From Loktanella sp. 5RATIMAR09 (GTDB taxonomy: Bacteria; Pseudomonadota; Alphaproteobacteria; Rhodobacterales; Rhodobacteraceae): a stretch of 64,000 nt of DNA. This document shows, piece by piece, positions 27,788 to 35,983 of the stretch. Where the stretch lies: positions 1-64,000 of the forward strand of contig NZ_LJAL01000010.1 in assembly GCF_001419985.1 (NCBI RefSeq), given 5' to 3'. Under the pieces are notes generated by a model. It was not told the DNA's origin. It made no database searches and saw nothing but the letters and a program-made list of their open reading frames with translations. How positions within the stretch are numbered: position 1 is the stretch's first letter; each line of letters begins with the position of its first letter. Made by a program: the position numbers and the translations under genes.

Positions 27788-27869
27788 TTGATTAACAAAG
27801 TGTTTCATCAACGCGGGCGGCTAAGTACGAAACGCTTTTGGGACGCAAACCCATCCGAACGGGTAGGTT

Positions 27870-28484
27870 CTAGAAAAGACCCGCCTCACGCGCAATCAAT
27901 GCAGCCTGTGTGCGATTGGCGGCATCCAGTTTCCGGTACAGCGTCTTCATATGCAGTTTGACGGTGGGCTCTTGGATGTCGAGATCGCGGGCGATCTCTT
28001 TGTTTGACTTGCCTTGGGTCAGCCCTTCAAGGACCTGCAACTCGCGTGCCGTCAACTTGGCTGCCAAAGGGTTGGTTTCAACCTCATCCGCCGCCGTCAT
28101 AAAGTCGAGCGGGGCATATTGTTCACCCATCGCCATGAACTTTACCGCATTAACCAGTGATCTGGCCGGTAGCGACTTGGGCACAAACCCCGAGGCCCCG
28201 GCTTCTAAAGCTGCTTCTGCGACCTGCTTGGTCGCTTCTCCTGAAATCAGTGCAACTTTTTGTCCCCGCCCCATTGCGATAGCCATCTTGAGACCTTCAA
28301 GCCCGTTCATTCCGGGCATATTGTAGTCCAGCAAGATGAGATCATAGGGCGGATCGTTCTGAATGCGTTCGGCAGCTTGGGCAAAAGTGCCGACAGCCTC
28401 TGTCTCCATGCTGCCTTCGTTTTCCAGAAACAAGACCAGCGTGTCTCTGAGCAGATCATGATCATCGGCGATTAGGACTCTCAT
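27870..28484 (-). CDS. LuxR/NarL-type response regulator
   Basis: The 204-residue protein has a receiver (LIADDHDLLRDTL, phosphoacceptor D53 in LILLDYNMPGMNG, VPKSLPARSLV with the conserved Lys) and a C-terminal LuxR helix-turn-helix (LTARELQVLEGLTQGKSNKE, then IARDLDIQEPTVKLHMKTLY). The ATG at 28484 is preferred because the receiver begins directly after it. It lies 110 bp upstream of the RsbU-like gene on the same strand and 244 bp from divergent galU. It is a plausible output of the hybrid kinase at 30301-32802 and a candidate activator of the glycan operon or galU. Confidence 0.9.
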   Translation of the reverse strand: MRVLIADDHDLLRDTLVLFLENEGSMETEAVGTFAQAAERIQNDPPYDLILLDYNMPGMNGLEGLKMAIAMGRGQKVALISGEATKQVAEAALEAGASGFVPKSLPARSLVNAVKFMAMGEQYAPLDFMTAADEVETNPLAAKLTARELQVLEGLTQGKSNKEIARDLDIQEPTVKLHMKTLYRKLDAANRTQAALIAREAGLF

Positions 28485-28728
28485 TGCGCTTCCCCGTGAA
28501 TTTTGCATCCAGTAGCTGTCGACTATGACCAATCAATGGCACAACTACTGGAAGATTAAGACTTCTTAACCCTTTTGGATAGTATAGCTACCGCATCGAG
28601 TGTGCCATCCATCTCGTTTGAGATGTGCATGCATCATTTGCGCTAAACCGCTGTCCCTCTGCTCGGTTGCGATGGAGCGGTTGTTGTCCGATCAGGCAGT
28701 GATCCGAAACCGCATGAAAGCACGCGTA

Positions 28729-29616
28729 ATGACACATATCCGTAAAGCCGTTTTTCCTGTTGCCGGAATGGGAACACGTTTCCTGCCCGCGACCAAATCC
28801 ATCCCCAAAGAAATGCTGACATTGGTCGACCGTCCTTTGATCCAATATGCGGTGGATGAAGCACGCGAAGCTGGCATCGAGGAATTCATCTTTGTGTCTG
28901 CGGCAGGCAAAGGCGCTTTGGAAGACTACTTTGATACGGCGGCCGCACTGGAAACACGATTGCAGGCAGCAGGCAAGGTAGATGCCCTTGCAGCGCTTGA
29001 ACCGACGCGGATGCCGGAGGGCGCATTGACGATTCTACGTCAGGCCCAGCCCCTCGGGCTTGGCCATGCCGTCCGTCAGGCCAAGCGACTGATCGGAAAC
29101 GAGCCTTTTGCAGTGATCTTGCCGGACGATGTGATCAAGGGCGAGCGTGGTGCTTTGGCGCAAATGGTTGATGCCCATCGCGACATCGGCGGCCATATGG
29201 TTGCAACCATGAATGTCCCTGTTGCTGAAACGAACATGTATGGCGTGCTCGACGTCAAGGAACAGGTCGGCGCGCTGGCCTATGCACGTGGCTTGGTTGA
29301 AAAACCCCGCCCCGATCTGGCGCCGTCAACAAAGGCAGTCATTGGTCGCTATATTCTGGACAGTGCGATCATGGACCGCCTTGACGCTTTGTGCCCGGGC
29401 GCGGGTGGTGAGTTGCAACTGACAGATGCAATCAATGCCGACGTCAAATCTGTGGGTGTCACGGGATATATGTTTGAAGGTCAGCGGTTCGATTGCGGAT
29501 CGGTCCAAGGCTATGTTCAGGCCACCGCAGCATTTGCCTTGAGCCGGGCAGACCTGCGCGACGCATATGCAGCCTTTGTCGACCAGCGGCCCCGGCCACT
29601 GCGATTGGTTGCCTGA
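28729..29616 (+). CDS. galU: UTP-glucose-1-phosphate uridylyltransferase
   Basis: The 295-residue enzyme makes UDP-glucose, the activated donor for glucans and many surface sugars. It shows AVFPVAGMGTRFLPATKSIP, KEMLTLVDRPLIQYAVDEA, QPLGLGHAVRQAKRL, FAVILPDDVI, GLVEKP and GGELQLTDAI, covering the nucleotide and sugar sites of bacterial GalU. The ATG at 28729 fits the usual N-terminus (MTHIRKAVFPVAG); an ATG at 28714 is also possible, and neither has a strong ribosome site. The position beside the GT2 operon suggests dedicated precursor supply. Confidence 0.95.
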   Translation: MTHIRKAVFPVAGMGTRFLPATKSIPKEMLTLVDRPLIQYAVDEAREAGIEEFIFVSAAGKGALEDYFDTAAALETRLQAAGKVDALAALEPTRMPEGALTILRQAQPLGLGHAVRQAKRLIGNEPFAVILPDDVIKGERGALAQMVDAHRDIGGHMVATMNVPVAETNMYGVLDVKEQVGALAYARGLVEKPRPDLAPSTKAVIGRYILDSAIMDRLDALCPGAGGELQLTDAINADVKSVGVTGYMFEGQRFDCGSVQGYVQATAAFALSRADLRDAYAAFVDQRPRPLRLVA

Positions 29617-29740
29617 TTTGGCTCAAACATGCACGCCCACCCGGTCGCCCTATCCGAATGGATGGGCCGATATCCCCATGCCCGCATGCTTTCGGACTTT
29701 TTCGGTGTCAAAAGAGTACGGTAAATCCAAAGGATACCCC

Positions 29741-30256
29741 ATGTTAAGTTACGTCAAAAAAGTTCTGCTTGTTATGTCATTGGCCGTTGCCTCGGTTTCA
29801 CCCGCAATGGCACAGCAGATCGAAGCGCCGTCCGGTGATGTTGTGCTGACTGTGTCCGGCGCGATCTCGATGACCAATGACGGTGATCAACTGCTTCTTG
29901 ATGTTGAGATGTTGAAGGGGTTGCCCGCCACGACCTTTGAGACCTCAACCATCTGGACCGATGGCGTGCATCAATTCAAAGGCGTCTCACTCGCAGACTT
30001 TGCCGCCAGCGTCGGTGCAGAGGCCGGGCTGTTTCTGGCAACGGCGATCAACGATTATACGGTTGAAATCCCTTTCAGCGATGCCGTCGCAGGCGGACCT
30101 ATCATTGCCTACCTGATGGATGGAGAAGCAATGTCTGTACGCGACAAGGGGCCGCTCTGGGTGATCTACCCTTATGACAGCAACAGCCTCTATCGCTCGG
30201 AAGTGGTCTATTCGCGCAGCATTTGGCAACTCGACAGGGTGGAAATCGTTCAGTAA
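29741..30256 (+). CDS. Periplasmic PruR-like protein (oxidoreductase molybdopterin-binding fold without cysteine)
   Basis: The 171-residue protein has a signal peptide (MLSYVKKVLLVMSLAVASVS, cleavage near AMAQQ) and a single domain of the sulfite-oxidase/molybdopterin-binding type: DVEMLKGLPATTFETSTIWT, FKGVSLADF, AINDYTVEIPFSD, MDGEAMSVRDKGPLWVIYPY. The mature chain has no Cys, so it lacks the molybdenum-coordinating residue of sulfite oxidases. From the literature I recall that PruR of Agrobacterium, of this fold, binds pterins and controls the membrane regulator DcpA and thereby polysaccharide adhesins. The hybrid kinase follows after 44 bp, so a sensor-partner role is inferred. The start has AAAGGA at good distance. 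Confidence 0.8.
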   Translation: MLSYVKKVLLVMSLAVASVSPAMAQQIEAPSGDVVLTVSGAISMTNDGDQLLLDVEMLKGLPATTFETSTIWTDGVHQFKGVSLADFAASVGAEAGLFLATAINDYTVEIPFSDAVAGGPIIAYLMDGEAMSVRDKGPLWVIYPYDSNSLYRSEVVYSRSIWQLDRVEIVQ

Positions 30257-30300
30257 CCCTGTAGGTCAATTGAAAGGCTTCAATCGAAGGGACCTCTGAG

Positions 30301-32802
30301 GTGTTCGCCACCATATTGCCGCGTAATCGGAAGGGTCGCAGAATTGCCGTTCTCGCAGGCCTTGTGGCGATGTCTGCGATCGCCTTGCTCACATATAATG
30401 TGTCAAAAGAAATCCGCCTGCTTGGCTCTGCCCGATCAGACAATGTGCAGTGGTCGCTGGTTCAAACACAGGTTGAATTTCTTGAGTTCGTACAAGAGGT
30501 CGAAAATGATCCTGTCGACTTGGGGCAGATGCGGCAAGAGTTCGATATCTTCTTCAGCCGCATAGCCACGGTCAAAGAGGCAACCGTTTTTGAAGGCCTG
30601 CGCGCTGATCCAGAAGTCCGGCAGCATCTGGCCGCGTTGAGCCGGTTTATCGACCAAGCAGTCGAAATAATCGACGCGCCCGACAGTGAACTTTTGCAGC
30701 AAACTCCGCGTTTGGCGGTGATGGCGCAAGAGATTGCACCAAGAATACGGGCGTTGGGAAACTCGGGGCTGGATCTATACGCGCGTCAGGCTGACGCACA
30801 AAGGGAAGCTGTCGCGCGGACCATGACACAGTTGGCTGTCGCAATTGCTGCGTTGATTGGAGTGCTTTTACTAGCAATTCTCTACCTCAACCGCTTGAAC
30901 GGCCGCATCTATCGTCGCGAACGCGAAAACAAACAAACATCAACACGTATGAGCACCGTCATGAGCACGTCACTTGACGGGCTCATCGTATGCGATGCCG
31001 ACGGGCTGATCTTGCAGTTCAGCCCGGCGGCCGAAGGAATTTTCGGCTTCAAAGAAGAAGATGTCCTCGGCCAGGAGATAGGATCGGTCATTGTGCCTGA
31101 CCACATGCGCGATGCGCATGACGCCGGCATGGAGCGTATGCGCCAGAACGGCGAAAAACGCGTGGTCGGGAAAGGGCGCGTCAAGCTGGAAGCCAAGCAC
31201 CGTGAGGGCCACATCTTTCCTGTCGAGCTTGCGATCCAGTCGGCAACGACCGACGAAGGCGAAATTTTTGTCGCGTTCTTGCGCGACATCTCAAATCGCG
31301 TTGCCGCAGAAGCCGAGCTTGTCGCAGCGCGTGACAAGGCTTTGGCCGGAGAGAAACTCAAGACCGACTTTCTGTCCACAATGAGCCATGAAATCCGAAC
31401 ACCTCTCAATGGTCTCTTGGGAAATATGAGCCTGTTGCGCGACACGAAAATGAACCCCTTACAGGAGCGTTACGTCGGCTACATGGAAACCTCAGGCCGC
31501 CTGTTGATGAGTCACATTTCCGATGTCTTGGACATTACCCGCTACGATGCAGGAAAGCTCAGCACCCGGTCACAACCGGTGGATATTTCCGCTTTGCTGC
31601 AGGATATCGTTGATAACCAAAAGGGCACCGCCACAAAGAATGAAACTTCGTTGACTTGGCGTTGGCGCGGCGAACGGATGAACACGGTTTTGTCCGACCA
31701 TGACAGGCTTCAGCATGTCTTGATGAACCTGATCGGCAATGCTGTAAAATTCACCCGGCGTGGAGAGGTGTCGGTCACCGTCGAAAACGTTGGCGAAACG
31801 GATAATGCTGAACTGCTGATCCAGATTGCAGACACGGGGCCTGGTATACCTGCGGATCTTGCCGAGCGCATTTTTGATGATTTTGTCACCGGCAACGTGG
31901 CGTACGACCGTGAAGCTGGCGGGACCGGATTGGGCCTGAGCATCGCAAAACGTTTCGTCGATGCACTCGGTGGTGAAATTGGCGTGCAAAGCGTGGTTGG
32001 TCAAGGCAGTACGTTCTGGGTTAAGCTACCAGTCACGCCTGCCGGGCCAGCGGATGGCAAACCTGAGCAACCTGCGATCTTGCTGCCGACAAGGCCCCTG
32101 AATGTGTTGTTGGTCGAAGATAACGAAATCAACCGGATCGTCGCGCGTGAAATGCTTCAGGCCGAGGGACATTCGGTTGTTGAGGCCAATGATGGACCAC
32201 AGGGTGTCGCGGCTGCCACCGAAACCCATTTTGACCTTATTCTGATGGATATCAGCATGCCCATCATGGATGGTCGCGCAGCGACTCGGGCCATCCGTAG
32301 CAGCAATGGTGCTAGCAAAGAAACGGTTATTATCGCCCTCACTGCCAACGCCATGCCCGAGGAGCAAAAGGAGTTTCTCTCAGATGGCATGAACGGCATC
32401 CTGACCAAACCGCTCTCACGCCCCGCGTTGCGCGATCTGCTTGGCCACATCGGCCGCCCATCAAGTCGCGAGACACAAGGCATGATCGATATCGGCCATA
32501 GCGATCAAACACGTGATGCACTGGGGGAAGAGGCTTTTGTGAAACTCAGGGCCCGCTTTGTGAGCGAAGTCGATGCATTTCAAAACTGGCTAGAGTCTGG
32601 CGAGGCCCATGATTTTCTTGAAATATCCGCGCGTGCGCACAAAGTTGCAGGTAGCGCGGCGGTGTTTGGAGCAGGTCCCTTGGGAAAGACGCTTAAACAA
32701 ATCGAGGCCGCGGCCAAAGTAGGAAACGTCGACGATATACGCGATAGCTCAGCACGTTTCGCCACCAGTTGGATACGCACTAAGACCGAACTCTCGCAGT
32801 AA
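30301..32802 (+). CDS. Hybrid sensor histidine kinase (periplasmic sensor, PAS, HisKA, HATPase, receiver, Hpt)
   Basis: The 833-residue protein has one span at about 13-34, a mostly helical periplasmic region of about 35-175, a second span at about 178-199, a PAS domain at about 215-335, HisKA with the phosphohistidine H363 in STMSHEIRTPLNG, HATPase (NLIGNAVKFTRRG, DTGPGIP, GGTGLGLSIAKRF), a receiver with D650 in LILMDISMPIMDG, and a C-terminal Hpt with H780 in ARAHKVAGSAAVFG. It is thus a full phosphorelay in one chain. GTG is the likely start, just behind the PruR-like gene. Candidate receivers of the phosphoryl group are the LuxR-type regulator and the RsbU-like protein across galU. Confidence 0.92.
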   Translation: MFATILPRNRKGRRIAVLAGLVAMSAIALLTYNVSKEIRLLGSARSDNVQWSLVQTQVEFLEFVQEVENDPVDLGQMRQEFDIFFSRIATVKEATVFEGLRADPEVRQHLAALSRFIDQAVEIIDAPDSELLQQTPRLAVMAQEIAPRIRALGNSGLDLYARQADAQREAVARTMTQLAVAIAALIGVLLLAILYLNRLNGRIYRRERENKQTSTRMSTVMSTSLDGLIVCDADGLILQFSPAAEGIFGFKEEDVLGQEIGSVIVPDHMRDAHDAGMERMRQNGEKRVVGKGRVKLEAKHREGHIFPVELAIQSATTDEGEIFVAFLRDISNRVAAEAELVAARDKALAGEKLKTDFLSTMSHEIRTPLNGLLGNMSLLRDTKMNPLQERYVGYMETSGRLLMSHISDVLDITRYDAGKLSTRSQPVDISALLQDIVDNQKGTATKNETSLTWRWRGERMNTVLSDHDRLQHVLMNLIGNAVKFTRRGEVSVTVENVGETDNAELLIQIADTGPGIPADLAERIFDDFVTGNVAYDREAGGTGLGLSIAKRFVDALGGEIGVQSVVGQGSTFWVKLPVTPAGPADGKPEQPAILLPTRPLNVLLVEDNEINRIVAREMLQAEGHSVVEANDGPQGVAAATETHFDLILMDISMPIMDGRAATRAIRSSNGASKETVIIALTANAMPEEQKEFLSDGMNGILTKPLSRPALRDLLGHIGRPSSRETQGMIDIGHSDQTRDALGEEAFVKLRARFVSEVDAFQNWLESGEAHDFLEISARAHKVAGSAAVFGAGPLGKTLKQIEAAAKVGNVDDIRDSSARFATSWIRTKTELSQ

Positions 32803-33090
32803 GTTTTTCCGATATTGAAACGCCAGAATGACCGGTACTGAAATCGATAAGCGTGAAGACGACACAGTGCATTATAAGAGATGATCTCTCGTCCAGGACG
32901 TCATGGACTGAATAAAAACAATCGTTGCGGACACTCCGAAACGACGCAAGCGAATGGACACACCGCTTCGTGCCAAGCGTGCCGTTGAAGGCGATACCAA
33001 CATAGCAGAATTGAATCCGTATTCGGCAACCCCACTCTGGCTCGCCAGCATAAAGCGACGCATAAAAATCACCCAAGTTATTGATTTTAA
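32803..33090. other. Gap between the hybrid kinase gene and tRNA-Thr
   Basis: No ORF with recognisable content and no strong terminator was found in this 288-bp stretch. Small imperfect inverted repeats such as GAGATGATCTC near 32880 are too weak to call. Confidence 0.35.
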
Positions 33091-33166
33091 TGGTGCCCCC
33101 ACACGGACTCGAACCGCGGACCTACTGATTACAAATCAGTTGCTCTACCAGCTGAGCTATAGGGGC
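33091..33166 (-). tRNA. tRNA-Thr(UGU)
   Basis: On the minus strand the 76-nt sequence folds into a complete cloverleaf: acceptor GCCCCTA/TGGGGGC, D-arm with AGCTCAGCTGGTAGAGC, anticodon stem ACTGA/TCAGT with loop TTTGTAA (anticodon TGT), variable loop AGGTC, T-arm CGCGGTTCGAGTCCGTG, and an encoded ACCA 3' end at 33094-33091. Confidence 0.97.
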
Positions 33167-33373
33167 ACTGGTGCACCGTGTGTGGTGCATCGGATCGTCC
33201 GAATGCGCGGCGTATAGCAGGGACAAACCGCGGTGTGCAATGGTGTTTTCGCATCGTCCACAGAAAAAATTGCTCCCAGCCTTCGTCTGCGCGACTGATG
33301 CCGTGATACCTGCTTTCGCGCAGGCCAAATCGCCCTATGATAGCGCCACCCGGAACACGCAAAAGGACTTTTC

Positions 33374-34255
33374 ATGCAAATCGCATTTCATATCGGCGCG
33401 AATTGCACAGATGAAGACCGGCTGCTGAAATCGGTTCTCAGGAATGCCGACGTCTTGCTCCAGCAAGGTATCGCCGTTCCCGGCCCGGGCCGGTATCGCA
33501 AATTGCTGCGCGAGGCGATCGACGCGCTGGATGGCGCGCCCCCGACGCCTGACGCCCGCGATGTGCTGCTGGATGCGATTGTCGAGGACGACAAGATCAC
33601 CCGCCTTGTCCTGAGCAACGACAACTTCCTGACCGTGCCAAGGCGCATCTTCGATCACGGCGTTTTTTATCATCAGGCCGAAAAGAAAGTGCGCGGTCTA
33701 CACAGTCTTTTTCCGGATGATGACATCATGCTCTTCATGGGAATGCGGCACCCTGCTAGCTTTCTACAGGAAACCGCGACACGCGCCGGTGTGACGGGTC
33801 TGAGCGAATATCTTGGCCTGCTTGCGCCGCTTGAATTGCGCTGGTCAGACGTGATCCGCCGGATCAAAAGAGCCGCACCGCAGACCCCGCTTTATGTCTG
33901 GTGCAACGAAGACACCCCGCTGATCTGGGAAGAGTTGATCCGGCTGTTTTCCGCCATTCCCGCGGATATGCCGGTTGCGGGCCAGTTCGATGTGCTGTCC
34001 GGCATCGTCAGTGCCGCAGGGCTGGAGTTGCTTACATCAGGGATCACAGCGCTGGATCACGACGATATCGACGCACGGCAGGACCTGATTGCCGATATAT
34101 TGGAAACTCACGCCCTGCCCGAGCAACTGGAAGACCGCATCGACCTGCCGGAACTGACCGATGCGGTGGTGCAGGCCATGACCGCATCCTATGAGGCCGA
34201 TCTTGATGTGATCAGGCAGATGGAAGGGGTGGAGCTGATCCTCCCCTTCGATTGA
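33374..34255 (+). CDS. Hypothetical protein, 293 residues
   Basis: An acidic soluble protein starting MQIAFHIGANCTDEDRLLKS. It has FHIGANCTDEDRLLKSVLRN and FMGMRHPASFLQETA segments that faintly recall sulfotransferase-like P-loop and 3'-PAPS regions, but the classical GxxxTGTT loop is absent. No signal peptide or membrane span is seen. Coding is supported by length, codon pattern and a start after AAAAGGACTTTTC. It stands alone between tRNA-Thr and gapR (convergent). I do not recognise a function. Confidence 0.75.
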   Translation: MQIAFHIGANCTDEDRLLKSVLRNADVLLQQGIAVPGPGRYRKLLREAIDALDGAPPTPDARDVLLDAIVEDDKITRLVLSNDNFLTVPRRIFDHGVFYHQAEKKVRGLHSLFPDDDIMLFMGMRHPASFLQETATRAGVTGLSEYLGLLAPLELRWSDVIRRIKRAAPQTPLYVWCNEDTPLIWEELIRLFSAIPADMPVAGQFDVLSGIVSAAGLELLTSGITALDHDDIDARQDLIADILETHALPEQLEDRIDLPELTDAVVQAMTASYEADLDVIRQMEGVELILPFD

Positions 34256-34258
34256 TTA

Positions 34259-34516
34259 TTACATGCCCAAGGCGGCCAGATACATTTCCATGACCGCTTC
34301 TTCTTCGGCCAGATCATTGGCGTCGCGCTTGCGAATGGCGACAATCTTGCGCAGCACCTTGGTGTCATAGCCGCGCCCTTTGGCTTCGGCCATTACTTCT
34401 TTCTGGGCGTCTGCAATGTCTTTCTTTTCCGCCTCAAGCCGCTCGTAGCGCTCCACAAACTGACGGATTTCCTCGCCTGCGACGGTGCTTGCGGTATCTG
34501 TCACGGAATCGTTCAT
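34259..34516 (-). CDS. gapR: GapR/DUF2312 nucleoid-associated DNA-binding protein
   Basis: The 85-residue protein matches GapR over its length: IRQFVERYERLEAEKKDIAD, AQKEVMAEAKGRGYDTKVLR, KIVAIRKRD and the acidic helix LAEEEAVMEMYLAAL. GapR forms a coiled-coil clamp around overtwisted AT-rich DNA and supports replication and chromosome organisation in Alphaproteobacteria. The ATG at 34516, preceded by GGAGAG, gives the usual length; the longer in-frame extension is not needed. Confidence 0.95.
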   Translation of the reverse strand: MNDSVTDTASTVAGEEIRQFVERYERLEAEKKDIADAQKEVMAEAKGRGYDTKVLRKIVAIRKRDANDLAEEEAVMEMYLAALGM

Positions 34517-34622
34517 CAAAGCTCTCCTGAAAAGTTGCCTTTCACTAGCCGCTGCCCTTGATCCCCGCAACCCTTGCGCCCGCACCTGCGGCGCGCTAGG
34601 TCCGGCAAAAAGGGATAAGATC

Positions 34623-34838
34623 ATGGAAATCGTCGTCTGGATTGGTGCGGCCCTGTCGGTGTTGGGTCTGTGTGGGATCATCTATAGCATTGTGGCCGTC
34701 ACACGCGCCAAGCGTGCAAACCTGTCCGACGACGAATTGCGTGCGCGTATTTCGAAGGTTCTGCCAATCAATCTCTTGGCGTTGCTGATCTCGGTCATTG
34801 GTCTGATGGCCGTGGTGATCGGGGTGATGCTGGGCTAA
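34623..34838 (+). CDS. Small two-span membrane protein
   Basis: The 71-residue protein has two hydrophobic helices (VVWIGAALSVLGLCGIIYSI and LPINLLALLISVIGLMAVVI) joined by a charged cytoplasmic loop (TRAKRANLSDDELRARISKV). The start is well supported by AAGGGATAAGATC. Its stop overlaps the 3' end of the convergent phosphotransferase gene by 4 bp. The architecture is common in roseobacters, but I know no function. Confidence 0.75.
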   Translation: MEIVVWIGAALSVLGLCGIIYSIVAVTRAKRANLSDDELRARISKVLPINLLALLISVIGLMAVVIGVMLG

Positions 34839-35884
34839 ATATCTGCGCCTTCGTGCATGACGATCGTAGCCATCGCCGCGAGCGCCGGAACCGCCGCCCC
34901 GTATCTGCGCGCCATCGCAGGATTTGAGGCATTGCCCGCCGCCGCACGCGCAGCAACCCCCGCCAGGATCGCCGCCAGCCGGAAGAAGGCGAACACCAGA
35001 TAGAACGGCCAGTTATCGATCTGGTCCAAACCGCGCCGTTTGGCATAGGCGGCCACATATCGCGCCTCATCCGGTAGGCCGTATGCCGCACGATCAATCC
35101 CCGCCAGCCCGCGCATATCGCCCGCGTTGGGCAGCCGCCATTGCATGCATTGATAGGCCAGATCGGCCATCGGGTGGCCCAGCGTCGAAAGCTCCCAATC
35201 CAGCACGCCGGCGATCTGCGGGGCGTCGGGAGCAAAGATCATGTTGTCGAGCCGGTAGTCGCCATGCACCAACGCGACCTGACCGTCATCAGGGGGCAGA
35301 TGGGCGCCAAGCCAAGCCATGATCTCGGTCATTGCTTCCGAAGGTGTGTCGGTCGAGGCCAGATATTGCTTGCTCCAGCGATCCAGCTGGCGGGCGAAAT
35401 AATTGCCCGGCTTGCCAAAATCACCCAAACCCACCGCTTCAGGGTCGATGTCGTGCAAAGCGGCCAAAGCCGCATTCATCGCGTCATAGATCGCCCAGCG
35501 CTCCCCCGCGTCACTGTCAGGCAGGGCCGGATCCCAGAAGATACGCCCCGGCAGATAGCGCATCACGAAAAACGCACGCCTGCTGGGGGAAACCTCGGCT
35601 TCTGCCAGATGCAGCACAGCGGGCACCGGCACATCCGTATCCGCCAAGGCCTGCATCACGCGAAATTCGCGCTCAACGGCGTGGGCGGACGGCAGCAACC
35701 GGCCTGGTGGTTTGCTGCGCAAAACGTAGGTGCCGCTGTCGGCGGTCAACTGATAGGTCGGGTTCGATTGGCCGGTGCCGAATTTCGTCACCTGCGTCAG
35801 GCCGGTAAATTCAGGGATCACACTGCTGAGGTATGCATCCAGATCAGGCAGGCTGATCCCAAGGTTTTGCGCGGCTTCTTTCAT
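34835..35884 (-). CDS. Aminoglycoside-phosphotransferase-fold kinase (ACAD10/11-type)
   Basis: The 349-residue protein has kinase-like motifs: TKFGTGQSNPTYQLTADSG with glycine-rich loop character, LRSKPPGRLLPSAHAVEREF with the Lys/Glu pair, LVHGDYRLDNMIF (catalytic HGDxxxxN) and GVLDWELSTLGHPMADLAYQ (metal-binding Asp). It matches the phosphotransferase found next to or fused with acyl-CoA dehydrogenases (ACAD10/ACAD11), which are thought to phosphorylate hydroxyacyl-CoA compounds. An acyl-CoA dehydrogenase gene is divergent 100 bp away, supporting a joint pathway. The substrate is not known. Confidence 0.88.
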   Translation of the reverse strand: MKEAAQNLGISLPDLDAYLSSVIPEFTGLTQVTKFGTGQSNPTYQLTADSGTYVLRSKPPGRLLPSAHAVEREFRVMQALADTDVPVPAVLHLAEAEVSPSRRAFFVMRYLPGRIFWDPALPDSDAGERWAIYDAMNAALAALHDIDPEAVGLGDFGKPGNYFARQLDRWSKQYLASTDTPSEAMTEIMAWLGAHLPPDDGQVALVHGDYRLDNMIFAPDAPQIAGVLDWELSTLGHPMADLAYQCMQWRLPNAGDMRGLAGIDRAAYGLPDEARYVAAYAKRRGLDQIDNWPFYLVFAFFRLAAILAGVAARAAAGNASNPAMARRYGAAVPALAAMATIVMHEGADI

Positions 35885-35983
35885 ACCCCGTATTAGTGCT
35901 GGTGGCCCCGCAAACTGCAACCCTTTGATTGACACCCCGCCCCCACGATGCACGATAGCGCAACACAAAAGCGGGGCGCGAAA

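Noticed and set aside
28593-28607. Sigma-54-like TGGCACACTCGATGC upstream of the LuxR-type regulator gene
   Set aside because: GG and GC have the right ten-base spacing, but the -12 block is ATGC rather than TTGC and no activator gene of the NtrC type is nearby. A chance match is as likely.
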